From NCBI GenBank assembly GCA_003229495.1, contig QIEB01000334.1, forward strand, positions 1 to 7,682: a DNA stretch of 7,682 nt. The letters run 5' to 3'. How positions within the stretch are numbered: position 1 is the stretch's first letter; every line of letters begins with the position of its first letter. The DNA comes from Flammeovirgaceae bacterium (GTDB lineage Bacteria > Bacteroidota > Bacteroidia > Cytophagales > Cyclobacteriaceae). Positions 1 through 7,426 of the stretch are shown here, in pieces. The translations under genes were made by a program, and so were the position numbers. Under the pieces are notes generated by a model. It saw only the letters and a list, made by a program, of their open reading frames with translations. It did not search any database and had not been told where the DNA came from.

Positions 1-2078
1 GTAATTTCATTGCGGTCCACTTGATATCGATATCCAGGAACCATCCATTTCGATCTATATTGGGTATCAAAAGTCCATCGAAACCATTTTGATTGGTAGT
101 CCACTTGGTCATTGGACATTTTAAAAAGATCTGACCTGATTTGGAATTTACCAATTCCCTTCGCTAGTTGAATTCTATGCTGATATCCATCTACTAACTC
201 ACCTCTTTTTCTTCTTACCAACTGATATTTTAGTAGATTATCCAGATCTTTTTTGAGTTCAATTTCAGCGTTAAATATGTGATCCTGATTTTGTATGGCA
301 AGATCCTCGCTACTTAAACTCCAGTCCCTGTCAAACTCAATGTATCGAAACCTGTCGATTGCGGAGAAATACCTGGAGGTGAATTCATAATCCAATCTGC
401 TGCTGAAAAGATAATCGCTACTTCCCAGAGATCTGTCCTTAGTAACAAACCCCACTTTGAAAGCACGTCCTTGATTGTCCTCATTGTCAATTTCCGAATA
501 AAGATTAAGGTCCTTTGTTGAAAATGCTGCCTCTGCATACACAAAGTCTGTGGGTGTCAGGTCTTGTACCACACCTATGGTAAACATCTGCTTCTTTTGA
601 GGGGTGGCAATAAGAACATCGGGATCGAAATCACCCAGAAGAACACCATTAATATCTACTCCAACCCATTCGAATACCCTGCCATTTATAGTGGTACTTA
701 GTTGTATATAATCACCTTTACCAAAACCAACCTGCGAGAAATTTGCCTGGTACACAGCGCTATCCGGATGTACCGAAAATACCAGGACCTTTTGAAAATT
801 TCCCGTGGCGTCCACAGTATCAACCATTTTGTAAAGCACTTGATTTTCTACAAATCCCACACTATCAATACTACTGACTACAGCTTCATCAAGATTATCT
901 CCTATCTCGCTCAAAGTTTCCTTGTCCGAATTAGTAAGATCAAATGTCAATGGTCGATTTTTGTTATCCTTTTCACTATACGCATTGACAAATAGGCGGG
1001 TCTTTCCCCATTGTTGCTGGTGGGTGGCAGCCATGATCGATTTACTGTAATTTTGGTCCGAAAACTCAAAATCCACCCGTATTCTGGTAAATTTTGTTAT
1101 CAGTACCCTGTTGGTAAAGGTGATCTCGCCCAGATTATAGTCAATTACATAATCGTAGTTGAACCCTCGTGTCAGTAATTTACCGTCTATAAACACTTTT
1201 TCAGACCCCGCCAGAATAACTACAAATCGCTGGTTGTTGGGGCCTCTTACCCGATAGGGGCCTTGGACACCCTCCAATGGTTCGATCTCTATGGAAGCAA
1301 ATTTACCCTTCGCTACGGAAACTCCTAAGGAAGTTCGGGCCTGTCCATTAAGCATGGTGTATTGGGTTTCCAACATTCCTCCCTGCACATTTTTATAGTA
1401 TTGTAAGAAATAAGATTCCCCCTTGGCATTTCCCTGATGTTGTAGCACTACGTCTCCCGCACTTAATGAAAACTGATCATTGTAGAGTTGAATAAAGACT
1501 TTATCAAAGTCCTGCAACTGCTGGGTATTCCCATCCGGTTGGAATGGAATATTTTGGTCGGTAATGACTGCGCTGATATTTACATTATTTGTGAGCTTTC
1601 CTTCCATTTGTAAGTTCAAATTGGAGTTTACGAATACATCCTGATTATTACCAAAACTAATTCCACGACTAATACTCCCACTTTTATAGAGTTGGTCAGT
1701 CACAAATAATTCCTCCCTGCTATCCACCCAGCTGCTGGAAGCAGCCCTCGGCTTAAAGAGGGCACTAGAGTCGTATTCATCCAGAGTACGTCGTGCATAG
1801 GTCTGGTGGAATGCAAACGGAAAAGCTTTATAGCAAACTTGAATCGAGTCTAAGTTCATAGCGGAAATGAGTAGAGTGCCTTTTGAATAGTTGTAATCAA
1901 AATTCACGGTACTGTCAGTGGGGAAGAAAATACTTTCTATTTCAACGGAAAGTGAGTCCAGCACAAATGGGTGCCCGAAAGTTTGGACCCAGCGACATTT
2001 CAAGTCCAGGTTTTGGGCAGATATATTGATGGTGAACAGGCTACATAAAAAGAAAAAATGCTTATACTTCGTAGGCAT
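1..2078 (-). CDS. Large secreted beta-rich surface/outer-membrane protein, N-terminal 692 residues (partial)
   Basis: The reading frame is open from the ATG at 2078 to the window edge, so the C-terminus lies outside. Residues 1-21 form a signal peptide (basic start, hydrophobic FFFLCSLF core, probable cut at ISA|QN), giving an exported product. After a spacer (about 22-133) comes a block GSISRGISFGNNQDVFVNSN (134-153), then NTQQLQDFDKVFIQL (about 184-198), QGPYRVRG (272-279), and KVFIDGKLLTRG with DYVIDYNLGEITF (294-321). The second half has alternating polar/aromatic strands typical of outer-membrane beta structure. I recall this motif combination from large conserved proteins of Bacteroidota with no assigned function, but I cannot name a family. 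The ATG overlaps the kinase stop by one base (TAATG), so translation is probably coupled to the upstream sensor kinase. The product might be a barrel or a surface adhesin-like protein; the role is unknown. Confidence 0.85.
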   Translation of the reverse strand, partial: MPTKYKHFFFLCSLFTINISAQNLDLKCRWVQTFGHPFVLDSLSVEIESIFFPTDSTVNFDYNYSKGTLLISAMNLDSIQVCYKAFPFAFHQTYARRTLDEYDSSALFKPRAASSSWVDSREELFVTDQLYKSGSISRGISFGNNQDVFVNSNLNLQMEGKLTNNVNISAVITDQNIPFQPDGNTQQLQDFDKVFIQLYNDQFSLSAGDVVLQHQGNAKGESYFLQYYKNVQGGMLETQYTMLNGQARTSLGVSVAKGKFASIEIEPLEGVQGPYRVRGPNNQRFVVILAGSEKVFIDGKLLTRGFNYDYVIDYNLGEITFTNRVLITKFTRIRVDFEFSDQNYSKSIMAATHQQQWGKTRLFVNAYSEKDNKNRPLTFDLTNSDKETLSEIGDNLDEAVVSSIDSVGFVENQVLYKMVDTVDATGNFQKVLVFSVHPDSAVYQANFSQVGFGKGDYIQLSTTINGRVFEWVGVDINGVLLGDFDPDVLIATPQKKQMFTIGVVQDLTPTDFVYAEAAFSTKDLNLYSEIDNEDNQGRAFKVGFVTKDRSLGSSDYLFSSRLDYEFTSRYFSAIDRFRYIEFDRDWSLSSEDLAIQNQDHIFNAEIELKKDLDNLLKYQLVRRKRGELVDGYQHRIQLAKGIGKFQIRSDLFKMSNDQVDYQSKWFRWTFDTQYRSKWMVPGYRYQVDRNEI

Positions 2079-5000
2079 TAATCGACTAGTGGCAATTCCA
2101 CAATAATGGTGGTCCCTTCTCCACTGGTTGTTTCAAACCAGATTTTACCACCAGCATGTTCAATACCTCTTTTAGCAATGGACAGACCGATCCCGGATCC
2201 TGTGTCCTTGGTGCTAAAGTTGGGTATAAATATCTTATCACGAATTTCCTCCGGTATCCCTGAGCCATTGTCCCTGAACTCTACTACTAACTGGTTATTG
2301 TTAGTGAGTAAGCTTATTCCAATTTTAGGAAGCGTATTTTCAGGAACCGATTGGATACCATTAATAATCAAATTAGAAAAAATCCGTCCCATTAACTGAG
2401 CGTCACCCATTACATAATGATTGCCGCTTTCAATATTAGACAAAATATTGTGATTAGTGCTGTTATCATGAAGCTGTATAGTCTTACGCAACACCGACGA
2501 TATCTCAAACCTTTGATATTTAGGAACAGGCATTTTTGCAAAACTTGAAAACGAATTTGCAATGTCACTTAAGGTATCAATCTGCTGGAGCAGGGTATTT
2601 AGGGGTTTCTCAGATATGTTTTTGTCTTTACTGTTACCCTGGGACAAGGTTCTTTTAAGATGCTGTAAGGTGAGTTTCATAGGAGTAAGTGGGTTCTTTA
2701 TCTCATGAGCTACCTGCTGGGCCATTTCTCTCCAGGCTGATTCCTTTTCACCCCGGGCCAAGGCAGTTTTACTGGCCTCAAGGTTCTTTAGCATTCTATT
2801 ATACTCTCCCACCATCAAACCAATTTCATCATCTGAGTCCCACTCCAAAGGTTCATTGTAGCCGGTAAGGGTAGTTTTTTTTATTTTTTGGGTGATCAAA
2901 CTTAAGGGTACAGTCAGCACCCTGGAAGCAAAGTAGGATGCTATAAGTATCACAATAAAAATAAAAGTGAAGATGTTGAGAATATTGATCAGGATCACTA
3001 CTATCTCTTTGTTCAATTCATATTTGGACTCAAAAAATGGTATACTAAGCACACCCAGTAAATTAGCGGACCTGAAAGAACGAATACCCACATAAGCAGA
3101 CTTGTACTCTAAAATACCCACTGACTCGTTCAGTAGTATGCTATTGTCCTGGTCTTCCACAATACTGCTAAAGGCCAAAGGGTTTAAAAATTCTGATATG
3201 AGATTATACTCGTAGATCTTAGGTTGACTGGTTCCAATCAGTCTACCGCGAGTGTCAAACAAATTAATGTCGAGTTCCGAATATTGAGATAACTGAGTAA
3301 TACTATGGGTCATGTCGGAATCATCAATACTGCCTGCTATTATCTCTTCAAGAGTATTTACAATATTGTTTCGTACCCCCTCCGCTTTTTCAAAATACTT
3401 TTCAATTACTTCCTTCTTTGAATAAGAGCTGATCAGACTAAGAGTGGTCACGCTAACAATAATTAGCGGAAGAAAAAAAGCCAGATTCAGATAGAGTTGA
3501 ATGCGTGTGGCATAATTTAGCTTTACCGAACGGCTTCTATAAATAAAAATATAAATGATTATAAACAGGATGAGGCTAAAAATGTTTATAATAAATAAAA
3601 AGGAAAAGTTTGCCAGTATATTGCGCAGAGGATATGTCAATGAACTTACTACGGCGGTCCGTTCGGATGGCCCCTTTACCGCTAAATGATGAGATCCTAC
3701 CAGGTTCATTCCCCAAGTGTAGATTAACTCTTTTTGAAGCAGGGTAGTATCAAAATCCTTGACATAATTAAAGCTACCAGAATTATTAATGAGCTTCCCA
3801 TTTGAAAAAATTGCATAACTAAACCTGTTATCTGAAACACTGCTCTGATTGTTATGAACCAATAACTCCGGGTACACGGTATTAGGGTTAACCCTTTTTA
3901 GTTTAAGGTCTAAAATAATATAACCCACTGGGATATCAAGGTTCATTATTTGAATGAAACACAAATACCTGTTTAATTGATCAGATGTTATCTCATTTAC
4001 AAAATACAAATGTGGATGTTCCGTACGGTATTTTTCAGTGGCGAACTGTGATTCAAAATCCTGATACCGTAAGACTGAGGAGTTTAGATTGTCAGGACCA
4101 CCCCTGGAGTCAAATAAATTGATGGAAATGTCATAACGGTCTAAATGTTGATTGATATAATTACGCTCAATTTTACGGATTACCGCCTGCCTGGAGGTAT
4201 AAGGGCTGAACATCATTTGGTTAATTATAAAAAGATCTGATGGTATTTTCGAAGATGCACCAGACAACAAAAACTCTCCTAAAAAGTCTCGTTCGTTTAA
4301 TAGTTGATCCGCCAATTGTCCCTTCCTATTAATATTCTCCATTTTTTCATAGCTATTAATGGCATATGCCCCTACAACCGCACAAACTAAGGAACCCAAA
4401 AAAAGGTAGAGAAATGATATGTAGTTGAATTGTCCTAAATAATGCGTGATGTTCAGCACATATAACAGTGACAGGTAACTGATACTAATCAACAAAATTA
4501 CCGGCCAGCTCCAGCTGAAAATTAAAGCAGTAGTTATGAATATGAGTGCGGCAACTGAATAATGTACGATGAGCGGATTTAGTTCTTTCCCCAGCAATCG
4601 CTGAGATTCTGTTATTGTCAGGTGTGTTATTAAAAAATATACTATAGCATTAATTACTATGATAAACAGGCTCAGAAATTTTTCGAAGGTAAATTCCATA
4701 ATGGAAGTGATATCCAGTGACCACTGAGAATGGTAGAATAAAATAATCACGTGGTACTGCAGATATAATAGGAAAATGCTACTGAACAGCCATCCCACTG
4801 AAACCATGCTTTTAACAGAGTTTGTGGCCGAAGGCAGGTGGTGGTACCAGGGAAACCGGCGGTAATTCCTAAAAATAAAAAGCACCACTACCAGGAGTGC
4901 CAACTCATTAAAAAAGAGTTCTCCCAGGCTTCGATTCAGATCAGATGAAGCATATAACTGGGGATCAAATATATGAAGGTCGAGGATATCCCCTGGGAAA

Positions 5001-5770
5001 TCAAACACCAACATTCCAGCACGGATAAATGCTAATCCCAAAATCAAGGTAATAAGCGCTTGATTATAATGGCTGGCCTCTTTGAAGTGAACCACTAAGC
5101 TGTACAAATAATAAAGCAGGCAGAGTATGGCTACTGATGTCAAAATAAAAATTGCATAGAACACCGGCATGGATTTAAGTAGTGCCGGTTCTCCAAGTTC
5201 GATGGAAAACAAGTAGTTACCTTGCTCACTGGTTATGGGTATTCCAGATTGGTCAGATAGAATTTGGACGACATTGCCCTCACTTGAAAAAATGTCTTGG
5301 TTATAAGTGGCCTGGATATAATTATTTCTGTCTTCCCTTGAAACGTGCAATGGCAACAGCATAAAAACAGTGTTGCCTGTTCCGGATACGGTAGTATTTT
5401 GAACAATATATTGGAAGTCTTTGTCCTCAACAAACTTTAAGGAATCGTCATCATTTAGCACCTGATAATCGGGTACGTAGTGGAAATCAGACCAGTATAT
5501 TATGGAATCATGGGAATAAACAAAGTAGGGATAGTCTGTTTCTCTCTGGAAATCCCGAAACGATTCGGCTTGCTTGATTTGATTTGCAACTTCTTGAAGC
5601 TGGATATCAACGGCCTCTAACTCAGATTGAATATTATTAACTAGTTGGCGCTGATAATCTTGTCTGCTATTGGCTTTGTCTACCACAAAATTTTGTAAGA
5701 ACCAGGTAGCTATCAAGGCCAGGATCGCAACAGTGAGCGCATGGTGCTTTATTGAACTCTGTTCATTCAC
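2078..5770 (-). CDS. Giant multi-sensor transmembrane histidine kinase (1230 aa)
   Basis: This is a membrane sensor kinase expected to autophosphorylate on His and pass the phosphate to an unseen response regulator. Order: TM helix (about 11-29); extracytoplasmic region (30-200, with IIYWSDF near 90-96); a block of about eight TM helices (203-472); second extracytoplasmic region (about 475-715); two TM helices (722-744, 757-781); third extracytoplasmic region (about 782-920); TM (923-947); HAMP (about 948-1000); HisKA with phospho-acceptor H1022 in AHEIKNP; HATPase with N box NLIING (N1133/N1137), G1 box DNGSG (1167-1171), F box FIPNF (1181-1185) and G2 box GSGIG (1191-1195). All catalytic boxes look intact. 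The HisKA sequence resembles NtrY-type kinases. It is far longer than ordinary kinases, because of the duplicated sensors. The start is GTG at 5770; the frame holds no ATG until residue 137, and the first TM needs this start. It begins 11 bases after the preceding small ORF. Confidence 0.95.
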   Translation of the reverse strand: MNEQSSIKHHALTVAILALIATWFLQNFVVDKANSRQDYQRQLVNNIQSELEAVDIQLQEVANQIKQAESFRDFQRETDYPYFVYSHDSIIYWSDFHYVPDYQVLNDDDSLKFVEDKDFQYIVQNTTVSGTGNTVFMLLPLHVSREDRNNYIQATYNQDIFSSEGNVVQILSDQSGIPITSEQGNYLFSIELGEPALLKSMPVFYAIFILTSVAILCLLYYLYSLVVHFKEASHYNQALITLILGLAFIRAGMLVFDFPGDILDLHIFDPQLYASSDLNRSLGELFFNELALLVVVLFIFRNYRRFPWYHHLPSATNSVKSMVSVGWLFSSIFLLYLQYHVIILFYHSQWSLDITSIMEFTFEKFLSLFIIVINAIVYFLITHLTITESQRLLGKELNPLIVHYSVAALIFITTALIFSWSWPVILLISISYLSLLYVLNITHYLGQFNYISFLYLFLGSLVCAVVGAYAINSYEKMENINRKGQLADQLLNERDFLGEFLLSGASSKIPSDLFIINQMMFSPYTSRQAVIRKIERNYINQHLDRYDISINLFDSRGGPDNLNSSVLRYQDFESQFATEKYRTEHPHLYFVNEITSDQLNRYLCFIQIMNLDIPVGYIILDLKLKRVNPNTVYPELLVHNNQSSVSDNRFSYAIFSNGKLINNSGSFNYVKDFDTTLLQKELIYTWGMNLVGSHHLAVKGPSERTAVVSSLTYPLRNILANFSFLFIINIFSLILFIIIYIFIYRSRSVKLNYATRIQLYLNLAFFLPLIIVSVTTLSLISSYSKKEVIEKYFEKAEGVRNNIVNTLEEIIAGSIDDSDMTHSITQLSQYSELDINLFDTRGRLIGTSQPKIYEYNLISEFLNPLAFSSIVEDQDNSILLNESVGILEYKSAYVGIRSFRSANLLGVLSIPFFESKYELNKEIVVILINILNIFTFIFIVILIASYFASRVLTVPLSLITQKIKKTTLTGYNEPLEWDSDDEIGLMVGEYNRMLKNLEASKTALARGEKESAWREMAQQVAHEIKNPLTPMKLTLQHLKRTLSQGNSKDKNISEKPLNTLLQQIDTLSDIANSFSSFAKMPVPKYQRFEISSVLRKTIQLHDNSTNHNILSNIESGNHYVMGDAQLMGRIFSNLIINGIQSVPENTLPKIGISLLTNNNQLVVEFRDNGSGIPEEIRDKIFIPNFSTKDTGSGIGLSIAKRGIEHAGGKIWFETTSGEGTTIIVELPLVD

Positions 5771-5781
5771 CGGCAGGTTTT

Positions 5782-5967
5782 TTAAATAATGGTTCTATCG
5801 CGCATATCATATTTAATACCCCAGAATAAGTACAAAAAATGGACACAGGAGTACCTAAACATGACAGGAAGAAAAATCAGTACCATTGACGGTATGCCAA
5901 CCACACAGTAATAAAAATCAGGACACTTAGCCTCTAGAATGGCCTTTAACCTGGATTGTTTGGGCAT
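5782..5967 (-). pseudogene. DUF983-like remnant with internal deletion (61 aa, still open)
   Basis: The 61-residue ORF begins MPKQSRLKAILEAKCP, which matches the N-terminus I recall for DUF983 proteins (an LKAI..AKCP lead into a CPxC zinc-knuckle). It then jumps directly to DFYYCVVGIPSMVLIFLP and FRYSCVHFLYLFWGIKYD, which resembles the final TM helix and the FRYSR..FLY.FGG.KYD ending of the same family. The intervening part is absent: the rest of the zinc knuckle(s) and the first TM hairpin, roughly 60-80 residues out of a usual 120-150. The frame survives, so the loss would be a multiple of three. FRYSR to FRYSC and FGG to FWG changes suggest relaxed constraint. It overlaps the end of the preceding gene by 41 bases and ends 11 bases before the kinase start. 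It may instead be an expressed miniature membrane protein. The family match is from memory, not a search. Confidence 0.55.
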
Positions 5968-6199
5968 TTTGAGCTTGGCTTTTCCAATACCACAGTAATC
6001 CGATAAGCGTTACCAACAAGTAAGGGGCAATAAACAGGTATAAAATTCCGGTATTTAGACCAGCAGATAAACCAGCGCTACCTTCGCTGATATTGTTTTC
6101 AACAGCAGCTTTGCACATGGCACATTGTGCCCAGGAAGTTGCAGCTGCCACAAACCATATACAGAGTGCTAGACCTAATTTTATTATACCCTTTTTCAT
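5927..6199 (-). CDS. Small exported CxxC single-TM protein of the cytochrome oxidase cluster (90 aa)
   Basis: This is a conserved-looking small protein of unknown function. Residues 1-24 are a signal peptide (MKKGIIK, hydrophobic core, SWA cleavage site). The mature protein would begin QCAMC, a CxxC pair at C26/C29 placed right at the new N-terminus. A short polar loop (30-48) is followed by one TM helix (about 50-71, LNTGILYLFIAPYLLVTLIG) and a cytoplasmic tail. I recall proteins of this layout beside DUF420 and SCO genes in Bacteroidota, so a role in oxidase maturation, perhaps thiol or metal handling, is a reasonable inference but not shown. There is no lipobox (WAQC), so it is not a typical lipoprotein. 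The last 13 codons overlap the DUF983-like ORF in another frame. An 85-base gap separates it from the upstream DUF420 gene. Confidence 0.8.
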   Translation of the reverse strand: MKKGIIKLGLALCIWFVAAATSWAQCAMCKAAVENNISEGSAGLSAGLNTGILYLFIAPYLLVTLIGLLWYWKSQAQNAQTIQVKGHSRG

Positions 6200-6284
6200 G
6201 ATGGTGTTACCGAACTCCCTAATTTACAAAACTCCATGGTCAAACAGTAATATATAAATTTAGGCAATTCTTTTTCTGGCATCA
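6200..6284. other. AT-rich intergenic gap, possible weak internal promoter
   Basis: This is the only spacer of note in the window. Read on the minus strand it holds a TTG at 6267-6265 and a TTTG at 6244-6241, separated by an AT-rich run. That loosely resembles the Bacteroidota promoter layout (TTG, then TAnnTTTG), but the TA of the second box is not in register. No convincing hairpin plus T-run terminator is present. It could carry a secondary promoter for the 90-residue gene, or simply be an untranslated spacer in one long transcript. Confidence 0.3.
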
Positions 6285-6803
6285 TTAGTAATATGGTCTG
6301 ATTAATAGATAGACCATAACCCCGGTAATGGAGACGTAAAGCCAAACAGGATAAGCCACTTTCACCATCCTTTTATGCTGAGGGACCTGATCCTTTAAGG
6401 CATAATATAGGGCCAGCAGCACTAAGGGAACCACTACCACGGCCAAAATTATATGGGTTATCAAAAGAAAGTAGTAAATAACCCGGACTATACCCTCACC
6501 GCCGAAGCTGGTAGAAGGAACGTTACTATGATAAACAATGTATGCAACTAGAAACAAGCAGCCCAAAAAGAACGCTGTCAGCATAGTAGTCCTATGCAAA
6601 AAAATTCGACCTGTTTTAATAAAGAAAAGTCCTAGTAATAGTAATAAACAGTTGGTAGCATTTAAAGCAGCATTAAAATGGGGTAGTAGACCTACCCATT
6701 TTCCTTCCGCACCTGGAGCAACCGGTCGATAAATCAAGTACGCTACCAGCGCCGGTACAGCTACTGAAACCATGAAAATCCAATTCCGTATACGCTTGTC
6801 CAT
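6285..6803 (-). CDS. DUF420 (CtaM-like) cytochrome oxidase assembly membrane protein
   Basis: This is a 172-residue integral membrane protein with about five TM helices (near 8-25, 47-63, 73-91, 108-134 and 150-168). Its conserved histidines sit in the pattern expected for DUF420: H42 in LLPHFNAALNATN, H70 in FLHRTTM, H92 in VYHSN, H117 in ITHIILA and H143 in QHKRMVK. Such membrane histidines suggest haem or copper binding. Family members include Bacillus YozB and staphylococcal CtaM, the latter needed for active aa3-type oxidase. Its place directly after COX subunit IV and SCO supports the same job here. The ATG at 6803 overlaps the SCO stop by one base (TGATG), so translation is probably coupled. 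Length is normal for the family and all the histidines I would expect are present. The family call is strong; the exact biochemical step is inferred. Confidence 0.9.
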   Translation of the reverse strand: MDKRIRNWIFMVSVAVPALVAYLIYRPVAPGAEGKWVGLLPHFNAALNATNCLLLLLGLFFIKTGRIFLHRTTMLTAFFLGCLFLVAYIVYHSNVPSTSFGGEGIVRVIYYFLLITHIILAVVVVPLVLLALYYALKDQVPQHKRMVKVAYPVWLYVSITGVMVYLLIRPYY

Positions 6804-7426
6804 CAGGTATCCACTTCCATTAATAAGAGATTTATCTCGGTAACCAGGCGATCCATTTCTTCAGGGTCAGTTGCCAGGTAGTACCCCCTGATTTGAAATA
6901 AGTTATCCACTAAGACCAGCTTTTCCCAAGAGTTGCAATCCAGGCTTAGGTTAAAACCACATTGAACCAATGAAGCAACCGATTGGTGATATGGCCACCA
7001 GGACCAGTCATCCTGAGAAAGGCCATACAAACTGGCATTCTGATCCGGTAACTCCGCTGACACCTCTGAATCCAATAGTACTGTTACCGTCTTAAACAGA
7101 ACCTGGTCCCTGAAAACATTACAAACCCGTGCAATTTCTGAAAATTGAGTAGTGGAGCAGCCTGTCTGGACAAAGCTGAAAACCACAAACTTACCGTCAA
7201 TATCCGGGCAGTTCCAAAGTTGACAGGGTCCTTTACTAATAAATTCATCAATCAAATGAGGTTTTGGGTCTTTGGCACACCCCGGAATGGGGTCCGGAAT
7301 CCCGTTTTCATAAAAAACAGGTATATTATATACATTCTCTCCGAAACCTTGAAGGAATAAATAAAAGGCTATCGGCATACCCAATAATAAAAGGAGCAAC
7401 AGGGCCTTTACCCTCTTTGCAGGCAT
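6803..7426 (-). CDS. SCO-like thioredoxin-fold protein lacking the usual copper ligands
   Basis: This 207-residue protein is anchored by one N-terminal TM helix (about 6-26), with the rest outside the cytoplasm. Order and strand pattern fit the SCO1/SenC family, which delivers copper to the CuA site of cytochrome oxidase: GKFVVFSFVQTGCSTTQ (78-94) is the active-site strand and turn, and KLVLVD...QIRGYYLATDPEEMDRLVTEI (169-198) is the conserved C-terminal part. The usual CxxxCP motif is reduced to C90 with Gln at position 94. The distal His that precedes the KLVLVD-type strand is replaced by CNSW (164-167). Five further cysteines (50, 68, 73, 102, 156) plus C164 could form disulfides or another site. 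It starts immediately after the COX subunit IV stop (TAA then ATG, no spacer) and overlaps DUF420 by one base. A classical copper chaperone role is doubtful; a structural or redox role is possible. Confidence 0.85.
   Translation of the reverse strand: MPAKRVKALLLLLLLGMPIAFYLFLQGFGENVYNIPVFYENGIPDPIPGCAKDPKPHLIDEFISKGPCQLWNCPDIDGKFVVFSFVQTGCSTTQFSEIARVCNVFRDQVLFKTVTVLLDSEVSAELPDQNASLYGLSQDDWSWWPYHQSVASLVQCGFNLSLDCNSWEKLVLVDNLFQIRGYYLATDPEEMDRLVTEINLLLMEVDT

Noticed and set aside
314..544. Minus-strand 76-residue ORF inside the exported protein gene
   Set aside because: It lies in another frame of a well-supported coding region and has low-complexity, non-protein-like composition.
702..995. 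Plus-strand ORF of 97 residues
   Set aside because: It is antisense to the continuous exported-protein frame, with no recognisable domain or ribosome binding site.
1918..2399. Plus-strand ORFs at 1918-2106 and 2106-2399 and a minus ORF at 2086-2268
   Set aside because: They are shadows of the kinase C-terminus and exported-protein N-terminus; the kinase catalytic motifs fix the true frame.
5182..5433. Short ORFs on both strands within the kinase N-terminal region
   Set aside because: They overlap the kinase sensor region in other frames and show no independent support.
5764..5766. ATG at 5766-5764 as kinase start
   Set aside because: It is out of frame with the kinase; the in-frame GTG at 5770 is the plausible start.
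2078..5770. Naming the kinase NtrY
   Set aside because: The HisKA motif is similar, but the length and three-sensor layout differ, and no NtrX-type regulator is visible.
6122..6133. Lipoprotein signal for the 90-residue protein
   Set aside because: The residues before the first Cys are WAQ, which does not fit a lipobox; signal peptidase I cleavage after SWA is more likely.
6538..6732. Plus-strand 64-residue ORF
   Set aside because: It is antisense to DUF420, whose conserved histidines establish the real frame.
7145..7360. Plus-strand 71-residue ORF
   Set aside because: It is antisense to the SCO-like gene and resembles no known protein.
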